Source of the DNA: Streptomyces sp. CB01373
Lineage (GTDB): Bacteria; Actinomycetota; Actinomycetes; Streptomycetales; Streptomycetaceae
Assembly: GCF_002803075.1 (NCBI RefSeq)
Contig: NZ_NNBK01000018.1
Coordinates: forward strand, 113,412-177,411
DNA length: 64,000 nucleotides
Reading direction: 5' to 3'
Position numbers and translations under genes: made by a program. The notes beneath the pieces are model-generated. The model worked only from the letters and a program-made list of their open reading frames with translations. It ran no database searches and was not told where the DNA came from. Positions 41,210 through 51,494 of the stretch are shown one piece after another; within the stretch, counting starts at the first letter, position 1, and each line of letters opens with the position of its first letter.

Positions 41210-42627
41210 TGACCGCACCGCCCGCCGGGACGCCAGGGCCACCCAGGCCGCCGGCGGCAGCCGCGCTGCCCGAAACCGCGATGCCCGGGACCGACACCCC
41301 CGGAACCGACAAGCCAGACACCGTACGCACCGAAGGGACCCCCTCCATGCCGTCCGCCGAAACGTCCGCATCCCAGGGCGGCTGCCCCGCCGGCCACGGA
41401 CGCCGCGCCTTCGTCAGGACGGCCCTGGGCGCCGGTGCCGCCGGAGCGGTCCTGGCCGGCGGCGGCCTCACCCTCGTCCGGAACGGCACCGGCCAGGCGC
41501 ACGCCGCCGACGGCACCGGCGGAACGGCGGTCCCCTTCCACGGCGTCCACCAGGCAGGCGTCCTCACGCCCGCCCCCGCGGCCGCCGCCTTCGTCTCCTT
41601 CGACGTCATCGCCGAGAACCGCGAGGAACTCGCCGGACTGCTCCGGACCATCACCGAGCGGGCCCGCTTCCTCACCGCCGGCGGCACCCCCACCGACCTG
41701 GGCGTCGGCGCCCCGCCCTCCGACAGCGGCATCCTCGGCCCGGAGGTCCCCGCCGACTCCCTCACCGTCACCGCCGGCGTCGGAGCCTCCCTCTTCGACG
41801 ACCGCTACGGACTGGCCAGGGCGATACCGCGCCGGCTCACCGCCATGCGGACCTTCCCCAACGACCACCTGAACCCCGCGGAGTGCCACGGCGACCTGTC
41901 CCTGCAGATCTGCGCCGACCGCCAGGACACGGTGCTGCACGCACTGCGCGACATCGCCCGGCACACCCGGGGCGCCCTCCAGATCAAGTGGCGCGTCGAC
42001 GGCTTCCAGAGCGGTCCGCGCCCCACCGGCGCACCGCGCAACCTGCTCGGCTTCAAGGACGGCATCGCCAACCCGGACGTCGCCTCCGCCCGCGACATGA
42101 ACCGACTGGTCTGGGTGGGCGACGGGCAGGGCGAACCCGCCTGGGCGGCCGGCGGCAGCTACCAGGTGATCCGGATCATCCGCATGCTGGTGGAGTTCTG
42201 GGACAGGGTGTCGCTGACCGAGCAGGAGAAGATGTTCGGCCGCCGCAAGGACACCGGCGCCCCGCTGGACGGCGCCAAGGAGACCGACGTCCCCCAGTAC
42301 GCCAAGGACCCCAAGGGCACCGCGATCCCGCTGGACTCCCACATCAGGATGGCCAACCCGCGCACCGCCGCCACCGACGCCTCCCGCATCCTGCGCCGCG
42401 GCTACAACTACGACCGCGGCGTCGACAACGTCGGCAACCTCGACATGGGCCTGGCCTTCTGCTGCTACCAGCAGGACGTGGTCCGCCAGTTCGAGGCCAC
42501 GCAGACGCGGCTGATCGACGAGCCCCTCGTCGACTACATCTCCCCGACCGGCGGCGGCTACTTCTTCGTCCTGCCCGGCGTCCGCGACTCCTCCGACTGG
42601 CTCGGCCGCGGACTGCTGTCCGCCTGA
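41209..42627 (+). CDS. efeB: Dyp-type haem peroxidase / deferrochelatase EfeB
   Basis: A 472-residue peroxidase exported by Tat. The twin-arginine motif [11 protein letters not shown] is followed by the hydrophobic [17 protein letters not shown]. The Dyp signature [10 protein letters not shown] carries the catalytic Asp; the proximal haem His is in [10 protein letters not shown]. It oxidises ferrous iron (or removes iron from haem) for EfeUO. The start overlapping the efeUO stop (ATGA at 41209) gives a 65-residue pre-Tat extension; ATG 41347 gives a more normal length and is a serious alternative. Confidence 0.93.
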   Translation: MTAPPAGTPGPPRPPAAAALPETAMPGTDTPGTDKPDTVRTEGTPSMPSAETSASQGGCPAGHGRRAFVRTALGAGAAGAVLAGGGLTLVRNGTGQAHAADGTGGTAVPFHGVHQAGVLTPAPAAAAFVSFDVIAENREELAGLLRTITERARFLTAGGTPTDLGVGAPPSDSGILGPEVPADSLTVTAGVGASLFDDRYGLARAIPRRLTAMRTFPNDHLNPAECHGDLSLQICADRQDTVLHALRDIARHTRGALQIKWRVDGFQSGPRPTGAPRNLLGFKDGIANPDVASARDMNRLVWVGDGQGEPAWAAGGSYQVIRIIRMLVEFWDRVSLTEQEKMFGRRKDTGAPLDGAKETDVPQYAKDPKGTAIPLDSHIRMANPRTAATDASRILRRGYNYDRGVDNVGNLDMGLAFCCYQQDVVRQFEATQTRLIDEPLVDYISPTGGGYFFVLPGVRDSSDWLGRGLLSA

Positions 42628-42700
42628 CGGACGCGGGACTTCTCCCTCCCGCCGGCCGGAGTGATTGGGACGGACCCTGCGGGAAACGCGGATCACGACA

Positions 42701-42760
42701 CGCACAGAGTCCGCACGCACAGAGTCCGCACGCACAGAGTCCGCACGCACAGAGTCCGCC
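42701..42760. repeat. Four tandem 15-bp repeats abutting the DUF5709 ribosome site
   Basis: Four copies of CGCACAGAGTCCGCA (42701-42715, 42716-42730, 42731-42745, and 42746-42760 with the last base changed). The array ends at the AGGGAGG Shine-Dalgarno of the DUF5709 gene. Read in frame it gives TESAR repeats, so an upstream start would make them coding. Confidence 0.92.
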
Positions 42761-42772
42761 AGGGAGGAACCC

Positions 42773-43258
42773 GTGAGCGCCGATCCGATGGCAGACGACG
42801 CCTACCAGCCGACCGGGGACAACGAGGAACAACAGGACGCCGCGCCGCCGGACATGGAGAACGCGGTGGGGGAGCGGACCTACGACGACGTCCTCGACGA
42901 GGGCTACTCGCCGCCCGAGAAGCCGCTGGGCGTCACCAAGTACGGCACGACGGCCGCCGAACAGCACGACGGCGAGAGCCTCGACCAGCGGCTGGCCCAG
43001 GAGCAGCCCGAAGAGGACGGGCCGGAGAGCGACGGCGTGGGCGACCTGCCCGGCGGCGAGGGCGAACCGGTGGACCCCGAGGCGGGCGGGGACCGAGCCG
43101 GGCGCCTCGTCGCCCCGGACGAGGGCGCCCACGGCGGCACCACGAAGGAGGCGGTCGCCGACGACAAGGGCGTCGACGCGGGTGCCGCCGGCGCCGAGGA
43201 GGCCGCCGTGCACATCGTCGACGACGACACGCTGCCGGACGACGGCGCCGAGCCCTGA
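42773..43258 (+). CDS. DUF5709 family protein
   Basis: A 161-residue acidic soluble protein. The conserved N-terminal block RTYDDVLDEGYSPPEKPLGVTKYGTTAAEQ and ESLDQRLAQEQPEED identify DUF5709; the second half is Asp/Glu/Gly-rich with VHIVDDDTLPDDGAE at the end. The function is unknown; it is widespread in actinobacteria and possibly stress-related. GTG 42773 has AGGGAGG 7 nt upstream, so the 15-bp repeats before it are leader and not coding. Confidence 0.82.
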   Translation: MSADPMADDAYQPTGDNEEQQDAAPPDMENAVGERTYDDVLDEGYSPPEKPLGVTKYGTTAAEQHDGESLDQRLAQEQPEEDGPESDGVGDLPGGEGEPVDPEAGGDRAGRLVAPDEGAHGGTTKEAVADDKGVDAGAAGAEEAAVHIVDDDTLPDDGAEP

Positions 43259-43271
43259 CCCGGCCCCCGGG

Positions 43272-44675
43272 TCAGTCCCCGATCCGGTCGATCTGCCGCA
43301 GCTTGTTCGTCGCGTCCAGGGCGGCCACCTTGTACGACTCCGCGAGCGTCGGGTAGTTGAACACCGCGTCCACCAGGTAGTCCACGGTGCCGCCGCAGCC
43401 CATCACCGTCTGCCCGATGTGGATGAGTTCGGTCGCCCCCGCGCCGAAGCAGTGCACGCCGAGCAGTGTGCGGTCCTCCGGCGAGACCAGCAGCTTCAGC
43501 AAGCCGTGCGAGTCGCCGATGATCTGCCCGCGGGCCAGCTCGCGGTAGCGGGAGACACCCACCTCGAACGGCACCCGGTCCTCGGTGAGCTGATCCTCGG
43601 TCCGCCCGACGAAGCTGATCTCAGGGATGGTGTAGATGCCGATCGGCTGAAGGTCGAGCATCCTGCCGACCGGCTCACCGCAGGCGTGGTACGCCGCCGC
43701 CCGCCCCTGTTCCATCGAGGTCGCCGCGAGCGCGGGGAAGCCGATCACGTCGCCGACCGCGTAGATGTGCGGCACCTGCGTACGGTAGTGCTCGTCGACC
43801 GCGATCCGGCCCCGCGCGTCGGCGCTCAACCCGGCCTTCTCCAGGTCGAGTCCGTCGGTGAGGCCCTGCCGGCCCGCCGAGTACATCACCGCGTCGGCCG
43901 GTATCTTCTTGCCGCTCTCCAGCACGGTGAGCGTGCCATGCTCGTGCCGCTCCACCGCGGCCACCGTCTCCCCGAAGCGGAAGGTGACGGCGAGGTCCCG
44001 CAGGTGGTAGCGGAGCGACTCCACGATCTCGACGTCGCACATGTCGAGCATGCCCGGGCGCCGTTCGACGACGGTCACCCTGCTGCCGAGCGCGGCGAAC
44101 ATGGAGGCGTACTCCATCCCGATCACCCCCGCGCCGACGATGACCATCGACTGCGGCACCCGCTCCAGCGTGAGCACGTTGTCGGAGTCCATGATGGTGC
44201 GCCCGTCGAACTGCACGCTGTCCGGCCGGGCCGGCCGGGTACCGGTCGCGATGACGATGTGTTCGGCGGTCAACAGCTTCTCCTCGCCGGTCACTTCGCG
44301 CAGCGCGACGGTGCGCTCGTCGACGAAGCGGCCGGTACCGGCGAGCAGGGACACATGGTTGCGGGAGAGCTGGCTGCGGATGACGTCGACCTCGCGGCCG
44401 ACCACGTGCTGGGTGCGCGCGGTCAGGTCGGCGACGGTTATGTCCTCCTTCAGCCGGTAACTCTGACCGTACAGATCGCGCTGGCTGAGCCCGGTGAGGT
44501 AGAGCACCGCCTCGCGCAGGGTCTTGGAGGGAATGGTTCCGGTGTGGATCGAGACCCCGCCGACCATGTCGGGGCTGTCGACGACAGCCACTCGGCGGCC
44601 CAGCTTGGCCGCGGCGATGGCGGCCTTCTGGCCGCCCGGTCCGGATCCTATGACGATCATGTCGAAGTCGGGCAC
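43272..44675 (-). CDS. sthA: Si-specific NAD(P)+ transhydrogenase (soluble)
   Basis: A 467-residue FAD-dependent pyridine nucleotide-disulfide oxidoreductase-fold enzyme. The FAD motif is [18 protein letters not shown], the NAD motif [16 protein letters not shown], and the second FAD motif [12 protein letters not shown]. Where disulfide reductases have the CxxxxC redox pair, this has [13 protein letters not shown] without cysteines, which is the hallmark of SthA. It interconverts NADPH and NADH in the cytoplasm. It is monocistronic, with a terminator hairpin upstream insulating it from the 68-aa gene. Confidence 0.92.
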   Translation of the reverse strand: MPDFDMIVIGSGPGGQKAAIAAAKLGRRVAVVDSPDMVGGVSIHTGTIPSKTLREAVLYLTGLSQRDLYGQSYRLKEDITVADLTARTQHVVGREVDVIRSQLSRNHVSLLAGTGRFVDERTVALREVTGEEKLLTAEHIVIATGTRPARPDSVQFDGRTIMDSDNVLTLERVPQSMVIVGAGVIGMEYASMFAALGSRVTVVERRPGMLDMCDVEIVESLRYHLRDLAVTFRFGETVAAVERHEHGTLTVLESGKKIPADAVMYSAGRQGLTDGLDLEKAGLSADARGRIAVDEHYRTQVPHIYAVGDVIGFPALAATSMEQGRAAAYHACGEPVGRMLDLQPIGIYTIPEISFVGRTEDQLTEDRVPFEVGVSRYRELARGQIIGDSHGLLKLLVSPEDRTLLGVHCFGAGATELIHIGQTVMGCGGTVDYLVDAVFNYPTLAESYKVAALDATNKLRQIDRIGD

Positions 44676-44723
44676 GCCCCGGAGTCTCGCAGAGCGACGC
44701 CCCCCGGCGAAAGGGACGAGCGA

Positions 44724-44755
44724 AAGGGACCGGAGCGGCAGAACTCCGGTCCCTT
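44724..44755. terminator. Terminator hairpin between the 68-aa gene and sthA
   Basis: A perfect 12-bp stem AAGGGACCGGAG and CTCCGGTCCCTT with an 8-nt loop. It sits 19 bp beyond the stop of the 68-aa gene on the minus strand and 49 bp before the sthA start. Confidence 0.75.
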
Positions 44756-44774
44756 CCGGCTCCGGCCTTCAGGA

Positions 44775-44981
44775 CTACGGCAGCAGCTTGTCCAGGGCGG
44801 CCGGGCCCTCCGTCTCGATCTTGCGCTTGGCCCACTCCAGGTTGCGCGGGGTGATGTCGCGGCCCGCGGCCAGCACCACGTCCTCGGGCGAGACGTCGGT
44901 GCCGGTGCGGGCGTGCAGGAGGTCGTCCGGGGTGCACCGCTCCCCGGGCTCGCGGGATGCATCGGGTTGTGACGTCGACAT
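44775..44981 (-). CDS. Small conserved hypothetical protein (68 aa)
   Basis: A soluble 68-residue protein with an ordered C-terminal half (SPEDVVLAAGRDITPRNLEW, AKRKIETEGPAALDKLLP) and a polar N-terminus. The start is decided by GGAGG 4 nt before the ATG at 44981; the frame is open further upstream without support. The helix-rich C-terminus with conserved-looking LEWAKRKI suggests a genuine protein. It is divergent from the GH15 gene. The function is unknown. Confidence 0.72.
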   Translation of the reverse strand: MSTSQPDASREPGERCTPDDLLHARTGTDVSPEDVVLAAGRDITPRNLEWAKRKIETEGPAALDKLLP

Positions 44982-45168
44982 GTGGCCTCCTCGGGTCCGG
45001 CCCGGTCCCCGCCCGGGTCCGGAATGCGGCCCTCGTACTGCGGGAGCGGGACCTCCTCCCACGATTGCCCGTCGGACGGCACCCTGCATCCGGAAGGCCG
45101 CTCCTAAGCTGGAGGAAAGCTGGGCGAAAGCCGGACGGACCGCGACAACCACGACACCGGTCCGCGCG

Positions 45169-45201
45169 GGGGACAGTGAGGGGACAGCGAGGGGACAGGA
45201 G
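45169..45201. repeat. Three tandem 11-bp repeats reaching into the GH15 ribosome site
   Basis: GGGGACAGTGA (45169-45179), GGGGACAGCGA (45180-45190) and GGGGACAGGAG (45191-45201). The last copy contains the AGGAGG Shine-Dalgarno of the gene starting at 45211. Confidence 0.8.
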
Positions 45202-45210
45202 GCAGCCGCG

Positions 45211-47055
45211 ATGGCCGACACCCGAAGCCGAGGGCCCGACACGGGCGCACCCGGCTATGTTCCGATCGCCGACCACGGCCTGATCGGCGACCTGCGCACT
45301 GTCGCCCTCGTAGGCACCGACGGCACGATCGACTGGTACTGCTGCCCCTCCTTCGACGCCCCGAGCGTCTTCGCCGCGATCCTGGACGCCGAGCGCGGCG
45401 GACGCTTCGAACTCGCCGCGGCCGACGCGGCGCGCACCAAGCAGTTCTACTTCCCCGACACCAACGTGCTGATCACCCGCTTCTTCACCGAGGACGGCGT
45501 CGGCGAGGTGCAGGACTTCATGCCGGTGAGCGGAGACCGGCGGGGATCCGCCGAGACCGAACGGCACCGGCTCATCCGGCGCGTGCTGTGCGTGCGCGGC
45601 ACCCTGCCGTTCCGGGCCGTGGTGGCTCCCCGCTTCAACTACGGCGCCGACCCGCACACCGTCCGCGTGGAGGGCTGCACGGCCCTGTTCGAGTCGGCGA
45701 CCCTGTCCCTCGCCCTGACGTCCACCGTGCCCCTGGAGAGCGACGGCACGGACCTGCGGGCGGACTTCAAGCTCGCCGAGGGCGAGTCGGCCGTCTTCGC
45801 GCTGGACCAGGTCGGCGGCGAGGTGGCCCCACGGCGGTGCGCCCACGCCGAGGCCGAGGACCAGTTCTGCGCCACGGTCGCCTACTGGCGCCGCTGGCTC
45901 GCCCAGTCCCGCTACCGCGGCCGCTGGCGGGAGATGGTCCACCGCTCCGCCCTCACCCTGAAACTGCTCACCTACGCCCCGACCGGCGCCATCGTCGCCG
46001 CGCCCACCACGAGCCTGCCCGAGCGGGTCGGCGGTGAGCGCAACTGGGACTACCGCTACGTCTGGGTGCGCGACGCCGCGTTCGCCGTCTACGCGCTGCT
46101 GCGCCTCGGCTTCGCCGGCGAGGCGGAGGCGTTCATGCGCTTCGTGAACCGGCACATCAGCCCCGGAGACGGCAAGGCGACCGGCCCGCTGCAGATCATG
46201 TACGGCATCGACGGCCGCACCGAGCTGCCCGAACGCGAACTCGGCCACCTGGAGGGACACCGGGGCTCCGCTCCCGTGCGGGTCGGCAACGCCGCCGCCG
46301 ACCAGCTCCAGCTCGACATCTACGGCGCCCTGATCGACTCGATCTACCTCTTCGACAAGTGGGCCCAGCCGATCTCCAGCGCCCAGTGGGACGACGTGTC
46401 CGCGCTGGTGGAATGGGTCTGCGAGCACTGGGACCAGCCCGACGAGGGGGTGTGGGAGACCCGCGGCGGCCGGCAGAACTTCCTGTACTCGCGCCTGATG
46501 TGCTGGGTGGCCGTCGAACGCGCCATGCGGCTGGCCAACCGCCGCGGCCTGCCCGCCGACCTGCCCCGCTGGCGGCAGTGCCGGGACGCCGTCTACCGCC
46601 GCATCATGGACCGCGGCTGGTCCGCCGGGCGGCAGGCCTTCGTCCAGTGCGAGGACGGCGACGTCCTGGACGCCGCCGTCCTGATGATGCCGCTGGCGAA
46701 GTTCATCGCGCCGACCGACCCCAAGTGGCTGTCCACCCTCGACGCGCTGACCGGGGACCTGGTCTCCGACTCGCTCGTCTACCGCTACGACCCCCAGGCC
46801 AGCCCCGACGGGCTGCGCGGCGACGAGGGCACGTTCTCCATCTGCTCGTTCTGGTACGTCGAGGCCCTCACCCGGGCCGGCCGCCTCGACGAGGCCCGCC
46901 TCGCCTTCGAGAAGATGCTCACCTACGCCAACCACCTCGGCCTGTACGCGGAGGAGATCGGCCCCACCGGCGAGCAGCAGGGCAACTTCCCCCAGGCCTT
47001 CACACACCTCTCCCTGATCAGCGCGGCCTACAACCTCGACCGCGCCCTGGGCTGA
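45211..47055 (+). CDS. Glycoside hydrolase family 15 protein (glucoamylase/trehalase type)
   Basis: A 614-residue cytoplasmic GH15 enzyme. The N-terminal beta-sandwich starts [32 protein letters not shown] in the usual way; the (alpha/alpha)6 catalytic domain has [21 protein letters not shown], the general acid Glu in [13 protein letters not shown], and the catalytic base region [20 protein letters not shown]. The mycobacterial/streptomycete members of this subgroup are often alpha,alpha-trehalases; others are glucodextranase-like. No signal peptide is seen, supporting an intracellular trehalose or glucan role. AGGAGG is 8 nt before the ATG. Confidence 0.9.
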   Translation: MADTRSRGPDTGAPGYVPIADHGLIGDLRTVALVGTDGTIDWYCCPSFDAPSVFAAILDAERGGRFELAAADAARTKQFYFPDTNVLITRFFTEDGVGEVQDFMPVSGDRRGSAETERHRLIRRVLCVRGTLPFRAVVAPRFNYGADPHTVRVEGCTALFESATLSLALTSTVPLESDGTDLRADFKLAEGESAVFALDQVGGEVAPRRCAHAEAEDQFCATVAYWRRWLAQSRYRGRWREMVHRSALTLKLLTYAPTGAIVAAPTTSLPERVGGERNWDYRYVWVRDAAFAVYALLRLGFAGEAEAFMRFVNRHISPGDGKATGPLQIMYGIDGRTELPERELGHLEGHRGSAPVRVGNAAADQLQLDIYGALIDSIYLFDKWAQPISSAQWDDVSALVEWVCEHWDQPDEGVWETRGGRQNFLYSRLMCWVAVERAMRLANRRGLPADLPRWRQCRDAVYRRIMDRGWSAGRQAFVQCEDGDVLDAAVLMMPLAKFIAPTDPKWLSTLDALTGDLVSDSLVYRYDPQASPDGLRGDEGTFSICSFWYVEALTRAGRLDEARLAFEKMLTYANHLGLYAEEIGPTGEQQGNFPQAFTHLSLISAAYNLDRALG

Positions 47056-47085
47056 CGCGGCGCCTCGGCCCCCGTGGCGTCAGCC
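47050..47085. terminator. Shared terminator between convergent GH15 and SpoIIE genes
   Basis: Perfect 9-bp arms GGCTGACGC and GCGTCAGCC with an 18-nt loop. The left arm includes the GH15 stop codon, and the right end is 16 bp from the stop of the convergent SpoIIE gene. Confidence 0.6.
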
Positions 47086-47100
47086 GGCGGGAGAGGCCAC

Positions 47101-49860
47101 TCAGGGCAGCGGCTGTTCCGCCCAGATGGCCTTGCCGGTCGGCGTGTACCGGGTGCCCCACCGCTCGGCGAGCTGCGCCACTAGGAACAGCCCGCGGCCC
47201 CCCTCGTCCGTGCTCGCCGCATAGCGCAGATGCGGGGAGGTGCTGCTGCTGTCGAAGACCTCGCAGATCAGGGAGCGGTCGCACAGCACCCGGACGCGGA
47301 TGGGCTCGGCTCCGTAACGGATCGCGTTGGTGACCAGCTCGCTGAGGATCAGCTCGGTGGCGAACGTCAGCTCCTCGAGACCCCACTCCACCAGCCGCCG
47401 GCTCACCGCCGCGCGCACGTCCCCGACCGCCGACGCCTCCCCGGGCACGTCCCACTCGGCCACCTGCCCGGGACCCAGTGCCCGGGTGCGGGCCACGAGC
47501 ACCGCGATGTCGTCCACCGGCCGGGACGGCCGGACGTCCAGGACGGCCCGGCACGTGTCCTCCGGGGACTCGCCGGCGGAGGCGAGAGCGGCGCGCAGCT
47601 CCGCCAGCCCGGTGTCGATGTCCCGCTCCCGGTCCATCACGAGCCCGTCGGTGTACAGGACCAGCCGGCTGCCCTCGGCCAGCTCCAGCTCCGCCGTCTC
47701 GAACGGCAGCCCGCCCAGCCCGAGCGGAGGACCGGCGGGCAGGTCGGGGAACGTCACGTCCCCGTCGGGCCCGACCACGGCGGGCGGCGGATGGCCGGCG
47801 CGGGCGACCGCGCAGCGGCGCGAGACAGGATCGTAGATCGCGTACAGGCAGGTCGCGCCGGCGACGGGCGCACCGGAACTGTCTGCCGTCTCGTCCTGGT
47901 CGATACGGCAGACCAGCTCGTCCAGCAGCCCGAGCAGCTCGTCGGGCGGCAGGTCCAGGGCGGAGAAGTTGCTGACCGCGGTCCGCAGCCGCCCCATCGT
48001 GGCCGCGGCGTGCAGCCCGTGCCCGACCACGTCCCCGACGACGAGCGCGACCCGCGCCCCGGACAGCGGCAGCACGTCGAACCAGTCGCCGCCCACGCCC
48101 GCCTGCGCGGGCAGATAGCGGGAGGCGACGTCCAGCGCGTTCTGCTCGGGCAGGCTGCGCGGCAGCAGACTGCGCTGGAGGGTGACCGCCAGCCCGTGCT
48201 CGCGGGTGTAGCGGCGGGCGTTGTCGATGGAGACCGCCGCCCGGGCCACCAGCTCCTCGGCCAGGGCCAGCTCCTCGGTGTCGAAGGGCTCGTCCTTCTC
48301 CGACCGCCAGAAGCTGACCAGCCCGAGGAGCAGGTTGCCCGCCCGCACGGGCACGGCGATCAGCGAGTGGATGCCGGACGCCAGCACCCGCTCGGTGCGC
48401 TCGGCGTCCTGTGCCTGCCAGCCCGGGGCCGCCTCAAGACGGGGTTCGAGGACCGGCCGGCGGGACTTGAGACTGAGCGCCTGCGGGGTGGAGGGAATGA
48501 AGCGGATCTCCTGGCCCAGCGGGTACAGCGGTGTGTTCTCACGGATCCCGGCGAAGGCGGTGCGGCGCAGCGCGGCCCCCGGATCCGGGTCCTCGCCGGC
48601 CAGCACGGCGTCGTACAGGTCCAGGGTCGCGAAGTCCGCGAACCGGGGAACGGCGACCCGGACGAGTTCTTCGGCGGTCCGGGTCACGTCCAGGGACGTG
48701 CCGACGCCCACACCGGCGTCGTAGAGCAGACTGAGGCGTTCCCGTGCCTTCTCCGCCCGGCCGGACAGGGCGCGCAGCTCCGTGGAGTCGCGCAGGGTGG
48801 CCACACTGCCCGACGGGCCGCCCGCCATGTCCGTGGGCCGCTGGTTGATCGCCAGCAGCCGGTCGCCGACCAGGCGCACCTCGTCGGTGGCGATCCGGCC
48901 GGAGGCCAGCAGCTCGGCGGTCCCGGGGTCGAGGCCGAGGTCGAGCACGGGGCGGCGCTCGGCGTCCTCGGGCAGGCCGAGCAGGTGCCGCGCCTCGTCG
49001 TTGGCCAGCAGCAGTCTTCCGTCGTCGCCGACGATGATCACGCCTTCCCGGACGGAGTGCAGCACCGCGTCGTGGTGCTCGTACATCCGGGTCATCTCCC
49101 GCGGGCCGAGCCCATGGGTCTGGCGCAGCAGCCGGCGGGTGACCAGGGCGGTGCCCGCCGTGGCCAGGGCGAGGGCCGCGGCCGCGGCGCTCAGTACCAC
49201 CGGCAGCTGCCGGTCCGCCAGGCCGCCGACGTTCCTGGTGGTGATGCCGGCCGACACCAGGCCCACCACCTTGCCGTCCGGCGCCCGGATCGGCACGACG
49301 GCCTGCACCAGCGGCCCGAGGGTCCCGTCGACCTGCTCGACGACGGTGCGGCCGGCCAGCGCGGGCTGGAAGGTGCCGACGAACCTCTTGCCGATGCGGT
49401 CCGGCTCGGGGTGGGTGTAGCGGACTCCGTGGGTGTTCATCACGACGACGAAGTCGACGTGCGCGTCCTTGCGGGCCGCCTCGGCCCGCGGTTGCAGCAC
49501 CGCCGTCGGGTCGGGGGCGGCGAGCGCCTCCCGGACTCCCGGCGCGTTGGCGAACGTCTCGGCGACGGCGAGCGAGCGGTTGCGGGCCTCGTCGTCGCTG
49601 TCGTGCCGCACCTGGAGCACCAGCGCCACCACGGCGGCCGCGACCAGCAGCAGCACGATGGCGACCTGGAGCAGGAACACCTGTCCCGCGACGCTGCGCC
49701 CGCCGAGGGCCGAGCGCAGCGCGGACGGTCTGTTCCCGCCCGTGTGGCCATGCCCGGACCGCCCGCGCGCCCGCCGGGTCGGGCCGGACGCGAGCTCGAG
49801 ACGCCGTCGATGGGGACGGCGGGCCGACCGGGAGCCGGTGCGACCCGGGAGTCGGACCAT
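47101..49860 (-). CDS. Membrane sensor SpoIIE phosphatase with PAS, GAF and RsbW-like ATPase domains
   Basis: A 919-residue protein combining sensor and effector. In order: a helix ([21 protein letters not shown]), an extracytoplasmic CitA/DcuS-type sensor (about 90-205, ending [11 protein letters not shown]), a second helix, PAS ([21 protein letters not shown]), GAF (about 395-545), SpoIIE PP2C ([58 protein letters not shown]), and a C-terminal HATPase_c domain like an anti-sigma kinase ([33 protein letters not shown]). The presence of phosphatase and kinase in one chain suggests it controls an anti-anti-sigma switch in cis. Confidence 0.93.
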   Translation of the reverse strand: MVRLPGRTGSRSARRPHRRRLELASGPTRRARGRSGHGHTGGNRPSALRSALGGRSVAGQVFLLQVAIVLLLVAAAVVALVLQVRHDSDDEARNRSLAVAETFANAPGVREALAAPDPTAVLQPRAEAARKDAHVDFVVVMNTHGVRYTHPEPDRIGKRFVGTFQPALAGRTVVEQVDGTLGPLVQAVVPIRAPDGKVVGLVSAGITTRNVGGLADRQLPVVLSAAAAALALATAGTALVTRRLLRQTHGLGPREMTRMYEHHDAVLHSVREGVIIVGDDGRLLLANDEARHLLGLPEDAERRPVLDLGLDPGTAELLASGRIATDEVRLVGDRLLAINQRPTDMAGGPSGSVATLRDSTELRALSGRAEKARERLSLLYDAGVGVGTSLDVTRTAEELVRVAVPRFADFATLDLYDAVLAGEDPDPGAALRRTAFAGIRENTPLYPLGQEIRFIPSTPQALSLKSRRPVLEPRLEAAPGWQAQDAERTERVLASGIHSLIAVPVRAGNLLLGLVSFWRSEKDEPFDTEELALAEELVARAAVSIDNARRYTREHGLAVTLQRSLLPRSLPEQNALDVASRYLPAQAGVGGDWFDVLPLSGARVALVVGDVVGHGLHAAATMGRLRTAVSNFSALDLPPDELLGLLDELVCRIDQDETADSSGAPVAGATCLYAIYDPVSRRCAVARAGHPPPAVVGPDGDVTFPDLPAGPPLGLGGLPFETAELELAEGSRLVLYTDGLVMDRERDIDTGLAELRAALASAGESPEDTCRAVLDVRPSRPVDDIAVLVARTRALGPGQVAEWDVPGEASAVGDVRAAVSRRLVEWGLEELTFATELILSELVTNAIRYGAEPIRVRVLCDRSLICEVFDSSSTSPHLRYAASTDEGGRGLFLVAQLAERWGTRYTPTGKAIWAEQPLP

Positions 49861-49931
49861 GAGCCATGTCTACACTGCCGCGCCCCGTGAGGCGAGAGGC
49901 AGTGCCCGGCCGTGCCGTGTCCGCTGCCGTG

Positions 49932-50624
49932 TCAGGTTTCCTTGTGGGCGTCGGTACGGATGGTCTGGGCGAGGTCGCGGATCTTGATGTTGTGGTGCTG
50001 GGAGATGCGGCGCAGGACGGCGAAGGCGTCCTCCTCGCTGAGGCCGTGCCGCTCCCGCAGGATGCCCATGGCCTCGCCGATGGCGTGCCGGGTCTCCAAC
50101 GCGTGCTCGAGCTGGTCGACGGTTCTGGCACCCGCCACGGCGACGGCGGCGTGCGAGGCGAGCAGCCAGCCCGCTGTCTCGCTGTCCTTGGTGAAGGAGC
50201 CGGGGCGGCTGGAGTACAGGTTGAGTGCCCCGAAGTCCTGGTCCTGGGTGTACAGCAGGAAACCCATCATGCTGCCGATGCCCAGGTCGCGGGCGGCCGG
50301 CGCGTACCGCGGCCACGCCGGCTGCGGCCGGGTGAGGTCCGCGATGCGGAACAGCCGGTCGCCGTCGACGCGGCGGGCCGCGTCGAAGCAGGGCCCCTCG
50401 CCCGTCTCGCCCTGCAACCGGTCGGACTCCACGACCAGGTCCCCGCTGGCGGCCAGCGTCACGGCGCGCCCCTTGCGCACCGCCAGGATCCCGGAGGCCT
50501 CGCACCCGTCGATCAGCTCGACGGACGCCCGGACGATCTCGTCGAGCGTCTCCTGTGTGGAGTCCTGGGCCAGCAGGCGCCGGGCGAGCTGGGCCATCTG
50601 CTCGGCGAACCCACGCCAGTCCAT
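49932..50624 (-). CDS. GAF-ANTAR RNA-binding antiterminator-type regulator
   Basis: A 230-residue cytoplasmic regulator. An N-terminal GAF domain (FAEQMAQLARRLL, VELIDGCEASGILAV, GPCFDAARR, FLLYTQDQDFGALNLYS) is followed by an ANTAR domain (ALETRHAIGEAMGILRERHG, EEDAFAVLRRISQHHNIKIRDLAQTI). ANTAR proteins bind paired hexaloop RNA hairpins and prevent termination. It precedes the SpoIIE sensor gene on the same strand, 71 bp upstream, so the two may be co-regulated. The start could also be GTG 50630. Confidence 0.92.
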   Translation of the reverse strand: MDWRGFAEQMAQLARRLLAQDSTQETLDEIVRASVELIDGCEASGILAVRKGRAVTLAASGDLVVESDRLQGETGEGPCFDAARRVDGDRLFRIADLTRPQPAWPRYAPAARDLGIGSMMGFLLYTQDQDFGALNLYSSRPGSFTKDSETAGWLLASHAAVAVAGARTVDQLEHALETRHAIGEAMGILRERHGLSEEDAFAVLRRISQHHNIKIRDLAQTIRTDAHKET

Positions 50625-50777
50625 CCGCACCCGCCCTTCTCGCAGCCGCGGGCACCGGTGCGCACAGGGCGGCGCTTTCAAGCGCCCGTATTCGCAGCGT
50701 ACCCCGCGGTCACCCGCGTACCCGGGCGGCGCCGATCATGGTCCGCGCACGCCGTGCCCCGGCCCGGCACGGCGGTG

Positions 50778-50799
50778 CCCCGGCCCGCGCGGGCCGGGG
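50778..50799. terminator. Terminator hairpin after the secreted 157-aa protein
   Basis: Perfect 9-bp arms CCCCGGCCC and GGGCCGGGG with a 4-nt GCGC loop, 14 bp beyond the minus-strand stop at 50814. Confidence 0.7.
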
Positions 50800-50813
50800 C
50801 GCCGTTCACGGGG

Positions 50814-51287
50814 TCAGGCGCCCCACGTGCCCTGGTTGACGGCGCAGTTCCAGCCGGAGCCGTGCAGGGCGAACTTCACCTTGTAGCTCCTGGTGTTCAG
50901 CAGATGGGTGCGGACCTTGAAGCCGAGGCTCGCCTTGCCCTTGAAGGTCGTGGTGCGGACCGTCACGACCTGCGAGGTCCTGCGGCTGATCTTGCCGCCC
51001 TTCGGTGTCGCCGTGCTGAAGCGGACGTTCTTGACGTTGGTGACCGTGAACGTGACGTTCTTGATCTTCTTCGTGGTCTTGCTCTTGATGCCGAAGTACA
51101 GGCCGCCGTTCGTCACCCACCCGTTGTGGTCCACGTAGAAACGGGACGGGTAGACGATGTCGATCGGGCAGCCCGAGCTCTGCGGCGCGGCGGTCGCCGC
51201 GGAAGCGGCCCCGGCGAGACCCAGCTGAGCGGCGGTGAGGACCCCGGCCGCGGCCAGTGCCGCGACGGTCGTGCGCTTACGGTTCAC
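50814..51287 (-). CDS. Small secreted protein of unknown function (157 aa)
   Basis: A classical signal peptide (NRKRTTVAALAAAGVLTAAQ, cleavage after ASA near residue 30) is followed by about 125 extracellular residues rich in Lys and beta-branched residues. Alternating Val/Thr/Lys (KKIKNVTFTVTNVKNVRFST, VVTVRTTTFKGKASLGFKV) predicts an Ig-like or beta-sandwich fold, and two Cys (SGCPIDIVYP and WNCAVN) could form a disulfide closing it. The GTG start has AAGGTG at good spacing. I do not recognise the family. Confidence 0.82.
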   Translation of the reverse strand: MNRKRTTVAALAAAGVLTAAQLGLAGAASAATAAPQSSGCPIDIVYPSRFYVDHNGWVTNGGLYFGIKSKTTKKIKNVTFTVTNVKNVRFSTATPKGGKISRRTSQVVTVRTTTFKGKASLGFKVRTHLLNTRSYKVKFALHGSGWNCAVNQGTWGA

Positions 51288-51494
51288 AGCGGTGACACCT
51301 TCCCCCTACGGCCCTCACGGACCGGACCGACATGGCGTACGGCGTCCCCGTGGGACGCCGCGCGCCACTGTGACGGCGTATTTCATAGCACGGCGGAAAA
51401 GCGCCGAAGCAACCCCTGGGACTCCAGGGCCACTTGGTGACAAAACCGGGACAATCGTGAGGCACCGCGCCCGTCGCGCGTGTACGTTGCCGCC

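Noticed and set aside
42665-42772. An N-terminal extension of the DUF5709 protein that would make the 15-bp repeats coding (TESAR repeats)
   Set aside because: A perfect AGGGAGG and GTG at 42773 fit the conserved protein start; the upstream ATG has no ribosome site.
43675-47007. A minus-strand open frame of about 1100 codons across sthA and the GH15 gene
   Set aside because: It overlaps two well-supported genes (GH15 on the opposite strand, sthA in another frame), and part of it is the GH15 complement. Composition is that of a shadow frame.
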